A DNA stretch of 64,000 nt from GCA-002713455 sp964428745 (GTDB lineage Bacteria; Fidelibacterota; Marinisomatia; Marinisomatales; TCS55): the NCBI GenBank assembly GCA_964428745.1, contig CAYRYZ010000003.1:1-64000 (forward strand). The letters run 5' to 3'. Each line of letters begins with the position of its first letter. The stretch's first letter is position 1. The notes beneath the pieces were generated by a model that was given only the letters and a program-made list of their open reading frames with translations, did not search any database and was not told where the DNA came from. A program made the position numbers and the translations under genes. Below, piece after piece: positions 25,686-34,572 of the stretch.

Positions 25686-26315
25686 TTAATTTAGTTTTAA
25701 CTGTTCATTTATTAATGACAATCCAGCTTTATCAAATAATAAAGACTCACAATCCAATAAGTCATAAGTACTAGCCGATGTAGCCTCGACTAAATAAATA
25801 TTTGGGATATTTCTTGCCGCTAAGAATAAATCATCGCTATATGCAGCTACTAAAATTGTAATTTTTTTACCTAAAAGGTTGAGTTTATCTAAAAACTTTG
25901 AAAAATCATTCGTTTTAGGAGCTGAAATAGTAATATCCTCTAAAATAATAATCTCACCATTAGTAGCTTTACTAGACAACACAGACCGACGAGCTAATTT
26001 TCTCATTTTTTTAGAGATTTTTTTGTCATATTCGTGAGGTTCAGGGCCAAATACCGTGCCTCCACCCTTCCAAATAGGTGAACGCGTTGAGCCTGCTCGT
26101 GCAACACCACGGCCTTTTTGCTTAAACGGCTTTCTCCCTCCACCCCTTACTTCTGATCGATTCTTTGCCGAATGAGTTCCCTGCCTTCCGTTGGCCAATT
26201 CAGCTACGACTGCCTGATGAACAACGCTATTATTTGGCTCGATTCCAAAGACTGAATCATCAACATTTATCGATGGTCCTTTAGATCCATCTTCTTTTGT
26301 AATACTAAATTTCAT
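25686..26315 (-). CDS. rplD: 50S ribosomal protein L4
   Basis: The 209-residue protein has the tunnel-lining loop with RGGGRKPFKQKGRGVARAG and TRSPIWKGGGTVFGP, the site of macrolide contact. The C-terminal globular half ends LSLINEQLKLN. In E. coli L4 represses the S10 operon; no leader hairpin is visible here because the upstream gene is only 1 base away. Confidence 0.97.
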   Translation of the reverse strand: MKFSITKEDGSKGPSINVDDSVFGIEPNNSVVHQAVVAELANGRQGTHSAKNRSEVRGGGRKPFKQKGRGVARAGSTRSPIWKGGGTVFGPEPHEYDKKISKKMRKLARRSVLSSKATNGEIIILEDITISAPKTNDFSKFLDKLNLLGKKITILVAAYSDDLFLAARNIPNIYLVEATSASTYDLLDCESLLFDKAGLSLINEQLKLN

Positions 26316-26316
26316 T

Positions 26317-26934
26317 TTATTTGGTTATATAAACTATTCCGTTATTTGCTCCAGGGATAGATCCCTTAAGTAAAATTTGATTATTTTCTTTGTTTACATG
26401 GATAACTTCAAGATTTCTAGCAGTCATACGTTTATTACCGTATTGTCCAGCCATTTTCATTCCTTTAAATACACGTGATGGGTCAGATGCCTGCCCAATA
26501 GAGCCCGCAGATCTAGGGTGCTCTCTTTGGCCATGAGTTTTTGGTCCACCAGCAAATCCATGACGTTTCATAACTCCAGAAAAACCTCTACCTTTTGTTG
26601 TACCAATCACATCAACATATTCACCTTCTTTAAACAAAGAAACGCCAAATTCTTGTCCAGTCTTATATTCATATTCTGGTACTGGAACAAATTCAGCTAA
26701 ATATTTTTTCATCTCTGTACCAGCTTTAGTAAAATGACCATTAAGCGCTTTATTCGAATGCTTTTCTTTCATTTGGCCGAAGCCAACTTGAATTGCTTCA
26801 TAACCATCGTTGGACTGTGTTTTAACTTGAGTAACTACACAAGGCCCTGCCTCTACAACAGTTACAGGAATCAATCCTCCTGAATTATTGTAAATTTGGG
26901 TCATCCCAACCTTTTTACCAATTAAACCACGCAT
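26317..26934 (-). CDS. rplC: 50S ribosomal protein L3
   Basis: The 205-residue protein begins MRGLIGKKVGMTQIYNNSGG and contains the loop GGPKTHGQREHPRSAGSIGQ, which carries the Gln methylated by PrmB in E. coli and reaches the peptidyl-transferase centre. It is 2 bases downstream of rpsJ. Confidence 0.98.
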   Translation of the reverse strand: MRGLIGKKVGMTQIYNNSGGLIPVTVVEAGPCVVTQVKTQSNDGYEAIQVGFGQMKEKHSNKALNGHFTKAGTEMKKYLAEFVPVPEYEYKTGQEFGVSLFKEGEYVDVIGTTKGRGFSGVMKRHGFAGGPKTHGQREHPRSAGSIGQASDPSRVFKGMKMAGQYGNKRMTARNLEVIHVNKENNQILLKGSIPGANNGIVYITK

Positions 26935-26936
26935 TT

Positions 26937-27245
26937 TTATACTTTAATCTCTATGTCAACGCCAGCAGGTAAATCAAGCTTCATTAAGGCTTCTACCGTT
27001 TTTGGTGTTGAGTTTAAAATATCAATTAACCTTTTATGAATTTTTGTTTGAAACTGTTCTCGAGATTTTTTATTTACAAAAGGAGAACGAAGAACAGTAT
27101 ATATCGTACGTTTAGTGGGCAAGGGAATTGGACCTGAAATAATTGCACCAGTTGATTTTGCAGTTTTAACAATCTTCTCTGTTGATTTATCAATTAATGA
27201 ATGATCGTATGCTTTTAGACTTATGCGGATTGTTTGTTTTGCCAC
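26937..27245 (-). CDS. rpsJ: 30S ribosomal protein S10
   Basis: The 102-residue protein has IRISLKAYDHSLIDKSTEKI and GPIPLPTKRTIYTVLRSPFV, the S10 signature. Besides its ribosomal role S10 (NusE) joins antitermination complexes and contacts NusG. The start is GTG. It follows fusA by 16 bases with no tuf gene between, unlike many str operons. Confidence 0.98.
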   Translation of the reverse strand: MAKQTIRISLKAYDHSLIDKSTEKIVKTAKSTGAIISGPIPLPTKRTIYTVLRSPFVNKKSREQFQTKIHKRLIDILNSTPKTVEALMKLDLPAGVDIEIKV

Positions 27246-27261
27246 AATTTACTCTCTTTTG

Positions 27262-29352
27262 TCAAGAGGCCTTTCCATGAATTTTTTCAATGATTTCATC
27301 TTTTACTGAAACTGGTACCTCTTTAAAATTTGAAAATTCCATATGAAATACTGCACGACCTTGAGTTAATGACCTCAAATCTGTTGCGTAACCAAACATT
27401 TTTGAGAGTGGAACAATAGCATCAAGAGTATGAGCATCTTTCCGTTGGCCCATATTCCCGATATTACCTCTGCGTGAGTTTATATCACCCATCACATCTC
27501 CAAGATATTCTTCAGGAACAACGACTTCAACACTCATCATAGGTTCCATCAAAACTGGCCCAGCTTTTTTGCAAGCTTCTTGAATTGCCATTGATCCAGC
27601 AATTTTAAATGCCATCTCAGATGAGTCAACTTCGTGGTGAGAGCCGAAAACCAATTCTACACGTACATCTTCAATTGGATAACCTGCCAAAATACCATTT
27701 TTTATAGCATCTTGAATTCCATCACTAACCGGCTGAATATATTCTCGTGGTATAACACCTCCGACAATTTTATTTTCAAAATGATAACCTTTTCCAGGTT
27801 CATTTGGCTCAACATTGATTACAACATGCCCATATTGTCCTCTACCACCAGATTGTCTAACAAATTTTATATCAACTTTTTCTACCCGTTTAGTTATAGC
27901 TTCTGTATAAGCAACTTGAGGTGTACCCACATTTGCCTTTACATTGAATTCTCTCAATAATCTATCAATTAAAACTTCTAAGTGGAGTTCTCCCATACCA
28001 GCAATTATTGTCTGACCAGTGTCTGGGTTAATTGATACTTTAAATGTCGGATCCTCCTCAGATAACTTCGCTAAACCTTTTGACAATGCATCTTGATCAA
28101 CTTTAGTTGCTGGCTCCACAGATACCTCAACGACTGGCTCAGGAAATTCCATTGATTCTAACAAAATTTCTTTCTTCTCTTCGCATAAAGTATGACCTGT
28201 CTGTGTATTTTTCAATCCTACGGCAGCTATAATTTCTCCTGCATTAACTTGGTCTAGCTCTTCTCTTTTGTTTGCATGCATTAATAAAATTCTACTAATT
28301 CTTTCGCGTTTACCTGTATTTGGGTTTGAAACATATGAACCTGCTTCTAGCCTACCTGAGTAGACTCTCATAAATGTAAGTTTACCTACATAAGGATCCG
28401 TCATAACTTTAAATGCTAAGGCGCTAAAAGGTTCATCTTCGCTGGGAGTCCTATTTATTTCAACATCAGAGTCATTTGGGTCAAAGCCTGTTATGGTACC
28501 TATGTCTAGAGGTGAGGGTAGAAAATCATTTACCGCATCCAATAAGCGCTGTACACCTTTATTCTTAAAGGCTGATCCACATAAAGTTGGTACAAATGTA
28601 TTATCAAGGCAGCCTTTGCGAATTGCTACTTTTAATTCTTCTTCAGTTATATTCTCTTCAGATACATATTTCTCTAATAAATGTTCATCATAACCTGCAG
28701 TTTCTTCAATTAGATGGTGGCGCCATTTTTCAGCATCATCTTTCATATCAGAAGGAATTTCACCTACTTCAAAATGTGCTCCTAATGATGACTCATTATA
28801 TAAAATTGCCTTCATAGAAATAAGATCAATGATCCCAGTAAAAAGATCACCAGCACCTATCGGAAGCACAATGGGCAGTGGATTAGCGCCTAGACGATCT
28901 TTAATCATTTCAAGAACATGGAAAAAATCTGCCCCTGTTCGGTCCATTTTATTGACAAATGCAATTCTAGGTACATTGTATTTATCAGCTTGGCGCCATA
29001 CTGTTTCACTTTGCGGTTCAACACCACCAACGGCACAAAATACAGCGCATGATCCGTCAAGAACCCTGAGCGATCTTTCCACTTCAACTGTAAAATCAAC
29101 ATGCCCAGGTGTATCGATAATATTGACCCGATGGTCATTCCAAATTGTTGTTGTTGCGGCTGAAGTAATTGTAATTCCACGTTCTTTTTCCTGTTCCATC
29201 CAATCCATCGTGGCTCCCCCATCATGGACTTCACCAATCTTGTGAGTTCTTCCAGTATAAAAAAGAATTCTTTCTGTTAAAGTAGTCTTACCGGCATCAA
29301 TATGAGCCATAATACCAATATTTCGTACATTATCTAAGGATATTTTATTCAT
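27262..29352 (-). CDS. fusA: Elongation factor G
   Basis: The 696-residue GTPase drives translocation. G motifs are AHIDAGKTTLTERIL (G1), RGITITSAA (G2), DTPGHVDF (G3) and NKMDRTGAD (G4), followed by domains II to V with the conserved GELHLEVLIDRLLREF and GYATDLRSLTQGRA. It is full length. It belongs to the str cluster rpsL-rpsG-fusA and lies 16 bases from its neighbours on both sides. Confidence 0.98.
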   Translation of the reverse strand: MNKISLDNVRNIGIMAHIDAGKTTLTERILFYTGRTHKIGEVHDGGATMDWMEQEKERGITITSAATTTIWNDHRVNIIDTPGHVDFTVEVERSLRVLDGSCAVFCAVGGVEPQSETVWRQADKYNVPRIAFVNKMDRTGADFFHVLEMIKDRLGANPLPIVLPIGAGDLFTGIIDLISMKAILYNESSLGAHFEVGEIPSDMKDDAEKWRHHLIEETAGYDEHLLEKYVSEENITEEELKVAIRKGCLDNTFVPTLCGSAFKNKGVQRLLDAVNDFLPSPLDIGTITGFDPNDSDVEINRTPSEDEPFSALAFKVMTDPYVGKLTFMRVYSGRLEAGSYVSNPNTGKRERISRILLMHANKREELDQVNAGEIIAAVGLKNTQTGHTLCEEKKEILLESMEFPEPVVEVSVEPATKVDQDALSKGLAKLSEEDPTFKVSINPDTGQTIIAGMGELHLEVLIDRLLREFNVKANVGTPQVAYTEAITKRVEKVDIKFVRQSGGRGQYGHVVINVEPNEPGKGYHFENKIVGGVIPREYIQPVSDGIQDAIKNGILAGYPIEDVRVELVFGSHHEVDSSEMAFKIAGSMAIQEACKKAGPVLMEPMMSVEVVVPEEYLGDVMGDINSRRGNIGNMGQRKDAHTLDAIVPLSKMFGYATDLRSLTQGRAVFHMEFSNFKEVPVSVKDEIIEKIHGKAS

Positions 29353-29368
29353 AATTAAAAATTAGTTT

Positions 29369-29833
29369 CTACCTGAAGTGGGCAAATGCTCGATTCGCTT
29401 CTGCCATCCGATGTGTATCTTCTTTTTTCTTAACTGCTCCACCTTCACCATTCGCAGCTGAAATTAATTCAGATGCTAGTCGATCTGACATAGATTTCCC
29501 AGAATGACCCCTAGCTGAATTAATTATCCATTTAGATGCAAGAAAAAATTGTCGATTCTTACTAACTTCGATTGGGACTTGATAATTAGCTCCACCAATT
29601 CGCCGCGTTTTAACTTCTAGCATTGGTGACGTATTTTTGATTGCAAGTTTGAAAATTTCAACACCCTCTTTTTTTGTTCGTGAATGTATAGAACTCATAG
29701 CGCCATAAAAAATCTGTTCAGAAGCACCTTTTTTACCTCCCATCATTAAGTAATTCATAAATTTTGCGATTTCTAAATCACCATATATTGGATCAGGTAA
29801 TATTCTTCGTTTCTCTGGTCTTCTTCTTCTCAT
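29369..29833 (-). CDS. rpsG: 30S ribosomal protein S7
   Basis: The 154-residue protein has MRRRRPEKRRILPDPIYGDL at the start and the RIGGANYQVPIEVS beta-ribbon near the E site, typical of S7. S7 nucleates the 30S head and represses the str operon in E. coli. It is 3 bases after rpsL and 16 before fusA. Confidence 0.98.
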   Translation of the reverse strand: MRRRRPEKRRILPDPIYGDLEIAKFMNYLMMGGKKGASEQIFYGAMSSIHSRTKKEGVEIFKLAIKNTSPMLEVKTRRIGGANYQVPIEVSKNRQFFLASKWIINSARGHSGKSMSDRLASELISAANGEGGAVKKKEDTHRMAEANRAFAHFR

Positions 29834-29836
29834 CTC

Positions 29837-30211
29837 TTATGCTTTTGGTTTTTTTGTGCCGTATCTTGATCGGCTGGTGGTACGGTCAGAAACGCCAGCT
29901 GTATCTAAAATTCCTCTAATAATATGATACCGAACTCCAGGCAAATCCTTAACTCGACCACCTTCAATCAAAACAATAGAATGTTCCTGTAAGTTGTGAC
30001 CTTCTCCAGGAATATATGCATTAACTTCAATATTATTTGTCAATCTAACCCTCGCAACTTTACGAAGTGCGGAATTAGGTTTCTTTGGAGTTGTCGTATA
30101 TACACGAGTACAGACACCTCTTTTCTGTGGATTTCCTTTTAGCGCGGGCGTAGCATTTTTTTTACCCATCCGCTTTCTTCCGTGTCTAATTAATTGGTTT
30201 ATCGTCGGCAT
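29837..30211 (-). CDS. rpsL: 30S ribosomal protein S12
   Basis: The 124-residue protein has TTTPKKPNSALRKVARVRL with the streptomycin-site Lys, and GRVKDLPGVRYHIIRG with the Asp methylthiolated by RimO in other bacteria. The second streptomycin-site Lys is also present, so no resistance change is seen. A 77-base spacer separates it from rpoC; a small CCTGTG/CGCAGG hairpin lies in it. Confidence 0.98.
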   Translation of the reverse strand: MPTINQLIRHGRKRMGKKNATPALKGNPQKRGVCTRVYTTTPKKPNSALRKVARVRLTNNIEVNAYIPGEGHNLQEHSIVLIEGGRVKDLPGVRYHIIRGILDTAGVSDRTTSRSRYGTKKPKA

Positions 30212-30288
30212 TTCGTTTCCATTATAGCCTGCGAAAATACCACAGGTTTTAACATTTTTTCAATTATCTTTTTAGATATAATCATTTC

Positions 30289-33200
30289 TTACAATACCTT
30301 CTCAACAGCATCATTTTCCTCAATTTTTTCTTGAGAATCGTCCGAATTTGAATCTGGGTCTGTAACAAGGATATCTACTAGATGGGGAGAGCCTGAACCA
30401 GCAGGAATTAATCTACCAACAGCAACATTCTCTTTTAAACCTCGTAGCATATCTATTTTTCCAGACGTTGCTGCGTCAGTTAATACTCTAGTAGTCTCCT
30501 GAAATGAAGCAGCTGAAATGAAACTTTCTGTATTTAATGAAGCCTGCGTTATTCCCATTAATAATGGCTTGAATGTAGCAGGTTTTGTTTTGCGCGACTT
30601 AGCCGGAGCTTTTCCTTCTTCTTTTAAATCTTTATTCATTTCTTGGTAAGTATTTTTATCAACAAGCGTTTCTTGTTCTAATTCAGAGTCTCCATTATCT
30701 GTAACATAAACCATAGATTGAAGTTTTGCATTTGTTTCAAAAAATTCAGCTCGATTAATTCTATCCTGAGGTAAGAAGTGAGAATCACCAATATCATCGA
30801 TACTTACTTTTTGCATCATCTGACGCACAATGACTTCAATATGCTTGTCATCTATCTTAACCCCTTGTAAGCGATATACTTCTTGTATCTGGTTTACCAG
30901 ATATTCACGAACTTTATTAGGACCTAATATCGTTAAGATATCAACAGGTGAAATGCTTCCTTCACAAAGTGAAGTGCCTGCTGTGATTTTATCACCTTCA
31001 TGCACAACAACATGTTTTCCATAGGGGATGGAATATGTTTTTAAAGTACCATCAACACCTTCTACTTGTATCTTACGTATACCGCGCTTAGTCTCTCCAA
31101 ATTTAACAATGCCATCAATTTCAGTTACTACAGCAGGTGCGGACGGTTTGCGCGCTTCAAATAATTCTGTAACTCTAGGTAATCCTCCTGTAATATCACG
31201 TGTTTTACCATAAGCACGGGGAATTTTAACTAAAGTTTGACCTCTTTGCACCTTATCCCCTTCAAGAACAACCAGATTAGCTGTGACAGGTAAAATAGTT
31301 CCACCGGCTAAAATAGATCCATCTTTACTTACTATTTCTACATGAGGGCTTAGGTTCCTATCTTTTGATTCTACTATTACCATTTGCTTTTTACCACCTT
31401 CAACAGCCTCAACCTGATAGGTTTCATTCTCAATAAAGTCTTTTAGTTCTACAATCCCAGATTGTCTTGCAAGAATTACATCTGTATAGGGATCCCATTG
31501 AAATAATGTTGCGCCAGCTTTAACCTTACCGCCATCATCAATATTCAAGTTTGCACCATATGGTACATTAAAATCAGAATTTGAGCCTTTTTCTTTGGAA
31601 ATAATTGTTATTTTTGCATGTCTAACCATACAGCGTGTAACTAAAACCCCATTTTCATCTTTTGCTACTGCTACCTCAAGATTTTCCGAATATTTTGCAG
31701 TACCAGCCCTTTGAGTGATCATTTCTGATTGCTCAATAATTCGCGTAGCAGTACCACCGATATGGAACGTTCTTAGTGTAAGCTGAGTACCAGGTTCACC
31801 AATACTTTGAGCAGCTTGGATGCCAACTGAAGTACCCAAGTCTACAAGCTTATGGGTTGAGGGATTCCAGCCATAACATTTTGCACAAACGCCTCTAAGA
31901 GATTCGCAGGTAAGGACAGAGCGAATTCTTAAAGATTCTACATTACTATCAGACACAATCAATGCTTCTTCATCGCGAATCATTGTTCCAGCTTTAATAA
32001 GAACTTTCCCATCTTCAATAAAACCTTCAAGTAGAGTCCTCCCTAGAATCCTTTCTGAAAGTGGCTCGATGATATCCTCGCCTTCCTTTAGATCATCTGC
32101 AAGAATCCCATTAATAGTCCCACAATCTATTTCCTTAATAACTACATCTTGAGCTACATCAACCAAGCGTCGAGTTAAATAGCCCGCATCAGCAGTTTTT
32201 AATGCAGTGTCAGCCAACCCTTTTCTTGCTCCATGAGTAGATATAAAATATTCCTGGACAGATAAGCCTTCTTTGAAATTTGATGTAATAGGAGATTCAA
32301 TAATTTCGCCTTTCCCTCCTGTCATGGATTTCTTGGGTTTTGCCATTAATCCACGCATACCAGCTAATTGTTTAATTTGGTCCTGAGAACCTCGTGCACC
32401 AGAATCTGCCATCATATAAACTGGGTTAAACCCTTGATCCTTTGATTTCAACTCATCCATCATGGAAGCTGCTACATCATTTGTAGCATGGGTCCAGACA
32501 TCAATTACTTTATTATACCTTTCTCCATCTGTTAAAACATGGCGTTTAAACTTATTTTGGATATCATCAACTTCTTTTTGAGCTTTCGAAATTATAGCAT
32601 CCTTAGATTCGGGAATTAAAATATCACTTATTGCAATCGACACTCCAGCTTGAGTTGCTGTTTTAAAGCCTAGATTTTTTAATTTATCAAGAAAGATAAC
32701 AGTTTTTTGATTACCAGCAATTAAGTAGGTATCATTAACTAATTTACTTAACCGTTTTTTATCTATCATGTCATCTACAAATTCCATCTCATCAGGTAAA
32801 ATAGAATTAATAATTACACGCCCTACTGTTGTGTTTTTATACCATTTATCATCATGCCTGACATTTATTATAGCATTTATATCTGCTATTTTATTCTCGT
32901 ATGCAAGCAGAACCTCATTAAATGAACCAAAACTTTTTCCTTCCCCATTAACGCCTTCTTTTTTACGAGTTAAATAGTAAGTACCTAGAACCATATCTTG
33001 GGATGGCAGTGCCAATGGCTTCCCATTGGCAGGATGTAAAATATTGTGGCTAGATAACATTAAAACCCTTGCCTCCATCTGAGCAGCTACTGATAAAGGA
33101 ATATGAACGGCCATCTGATCTCCATCGAAATCAGCATTAAATGCTGAACAAACAAGCGGATGAATTCTTAATGCTTTCCCATCAACTAAAACTGGTTGAA

Positions 33201-34560
33201 AAGCTTGAATACCTAAACGATGAAGGGTTGGAGCCCGATTTAATAACACCGGATGATCTTTAACAACATATTCTAACACTTTATAAACAATGGGATCTTT
33301 ATCTTCAATAAGCAATTTTGCTCCCCTTGGTGTTTGAGAATATCCTCGATTCATTAATTCACTGATCATGTGAGGCTTAAATAATTCTAATGCCATATTC
33401 TTGGGGAGCCCACATTCATGCAATTGTAGCTCTGGGCCTACAACAATGACTGATCTGCCTGAATAATCTACACGTTTACCAAGTAAATTTTGGCGGAATC
33501 TTCCCGTTTTTCCGCGGATCATATCTGAAATTGATTTTAATGGTCGACGAGTACCACTTCTTATTGCAGTCTTACGTCGACTATTATCGAATAACGCATC
33601 AACAGACTCTTGCAACATACGCTTTTCATTGCGAAGGATAACATCTGGAGCTTTTATCTCGATTAATTGTTTTAATCTATTATTTCGAATAATTATACGA
33701 CGATAGAGGTCATTTAGATCGCTTGCTGCAAATCGCCCTCCATCAAGAGGAACTAGAGGTCTTAGTTCCGGAGGAATTACCGGCAAAATCGAAACAACCA
33801 TCCATTCTGGCTTATTCATTTTTCTTAATTTGGTAGAAATGTCAAACAAAAAAGATTTTGCCACCTTTAATCTCTTTAATGCGTCTCCACGCTTTTGTTT
33901 AGATTTAGAGTTTTTTAATGTATCTTCTAATTCACGACGTAATTCTACTAGGTTCATTCTAGACAGCATTTCTCTAAGTGCCTCTCCACCCATTGCAGCA
34001 TAAAAGAAATCTTCATTATCTCTATCTTCTTCAGATACAGCATCAAAACCATATGTTTTTTCAAGATCAACAAATTCAACCTCATCAATTATCTCGAATT
34101 GGTCTCTACCACTTTTACCTGGATCAATAATTAAAAATTGCTCATAATAAACAATTTTTTCAAGATTTTTTGTTGAAATCCCTGTTAAATAACTTAACTT
34201 TGATGGAATTGACCGAAGATACCAAATATGAACGACTGGTACAGCAAGTGTAATATGGCCCATTCGATCACGTCGAACTTTCTTCCTAGTCACTTCAACT
34301 CCACAACGATCACAGATAATGCCACGGTATCTAATACCTTTATATTTACCACAATGACATTCGTAATCCTTAACTGGGCCAAAGATTTTTTCGCAAAACA
34401 ACCCATCTTTCTCGGGTTTATATGATCTATAATTAATTGTTTCTGGCTTTAATATCTCACCATAAGATTTTTGCAAAATGCTTTCTGGTGAGGCTAATCC
34501 AATCTGGATCTGTGAAAAGCCCTTACTTGTGTCTACTTTATTTGTTTGAATGAAGGTCAA
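30289..34560 (-). CDS. rpoC: DNA-directed RNA polymerase subunit beta-prime
   Basis: The 1423-residue subunit contains the N-terminal zinc site (Cys68, Cys70, Cys83, Cys86 in ECHCGKYKG and ICDRCGVEV), the catalytic NADFDGD loop near residue 475 holding the active-site magnesium, the trigger-loop region, and a second zinc site with CESLRGVCAKC near residue 885. The start is TTG with GGGAG upstream; no ATG lies before the conserved N-terminus. The acidic tail (EKIEENDAVEKVL) is poorly conserved. It follows rpoB by 12 bases. Confidence 0.98.
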   Translation of the reverse strand: MTFIQTNKVDTSKGFSQIQIGLASPESILQKSYGEILKPETINYRSYKPEKDGLFCEKIFGPVKDYECHCGKYKGIRYRGIICDRCGVEVTRKKVRRDRMGHITLAVPVVHIWYLRSIPSKLSYLTGISTKNLEKIVYYEQFLIIDPGKSGRDQFEIIDEVEFVDLEKTYGFDAVSEEDRDNEDFFYAAMGGEALREMLSRMNLVELRRELEDTLKNSKSKQKRGDALKRLKVAKSFLFDISTKLRKMNKPEWMVVSILPVIPPELRPLVPLDGGRFAASDLNDLYRRIIIRNNRLKQLIEIKAPDVILRNEKRMLQESVDALFDNSRRKTAIRSGTRRPLKSISDMIRGKTGRFRQNLLGKRVDYSGRSVIVVGPELQLHECGLPKNMALELFKPHMISELMNRGYSQTPRGAKLLIEDKDPIVYKVLEYVVKDHPVLLNRAPTLHRLGIQAFQPVLVDGKALRIHPLVCSAFNADFDGDQMAVHIPLSVAAQMEARVLMLSSHNILHPANGKPLALPSQDMVLGTYYLTRKKEGVNGEGKSFGSFNEVLLAYENKIADINAIINVRHDDKWYKNTTVGRVIINSILPDEMEFVDDMIDKKRLSKLVNDTYLIAGNQKTVIFLDKLKNLGFKTATQAGVSIAISDILIPESKDAIISKAQKEVDDIQNKFKRHVLTDGERYNKVIDVWTHATNDVAASMMDELKSKDQGFNPVYMMADSGARGSQDQIKQLAGMRGLMAKPKKSMTGGKGEIIESPITSNFKEGLSVQEYFISTHGARKGLADTALKTADAGYLTRRLVDVAQDVVIKEIDCGTINGILADDLKEGEDIIEPLSERILGRTLLEGFIEDGKVLIKAGTMIRDEEALIVSDSNVESLRIRSVLTCESLRGVCAKCYGWNPSTHKLVDLGTSVGIQAAQSIGEPGTQLTLRTFHIGGTATRIIEQSEMITQRAGTAKYSENLEVAVAKDENGVLVTRCMVRHAKITIISKEKGSNSDFNVPYGANLNIDDGGKVKAGATLFQWDPYTDVILARQSGIVELKDFIENETYQVEAVEGGKKQMVIVESKDRNLSPHVEIVSKDGSILAGGTILPVTANLVVLEGDKVQRGQTLVKIPRAYGKTRDITGGLPRVTELFEARKPSAPAVVTEIDGIVKFGETKRGIRKIQVEGVDGTLKTYSIPYGKHVVVHEGDKITAGTSLCEGSISPVDILTILGPNKVREYLVNQIQEVYRLQGVKIDDKHIEVIVRQMMQKVSIDDIGDSHFLPQDRINRAEFFETNAKLQSMVYVTDNGDSELEQETLVDKNTYQEMNKDLKEEGKAPAKSRKTKPATFKPLLMGITQASLNTESFISAASFQETTRVLTDAATSGKIDMLRGLKENVAVGRLIPAGSGSPHLVDILVTDPDSNSDDSQEKIEENDAVEKVL

Positions 34561-34572
34561 AATAATTCTCCC

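Noticed and set aside
28829..29245. Plus-strand frame of about 138 codons inside fusA
   Set aside because: It is antisense to the G domain of EF-G, the most conserved part, and has no family features.
30221..30226. TATAAT just upstream of rpsL as a promoter -10 box
   Set aside because: It ends only 10 bases before the start codon and lacks a spaced -35 box, so a functional leader is not possible.
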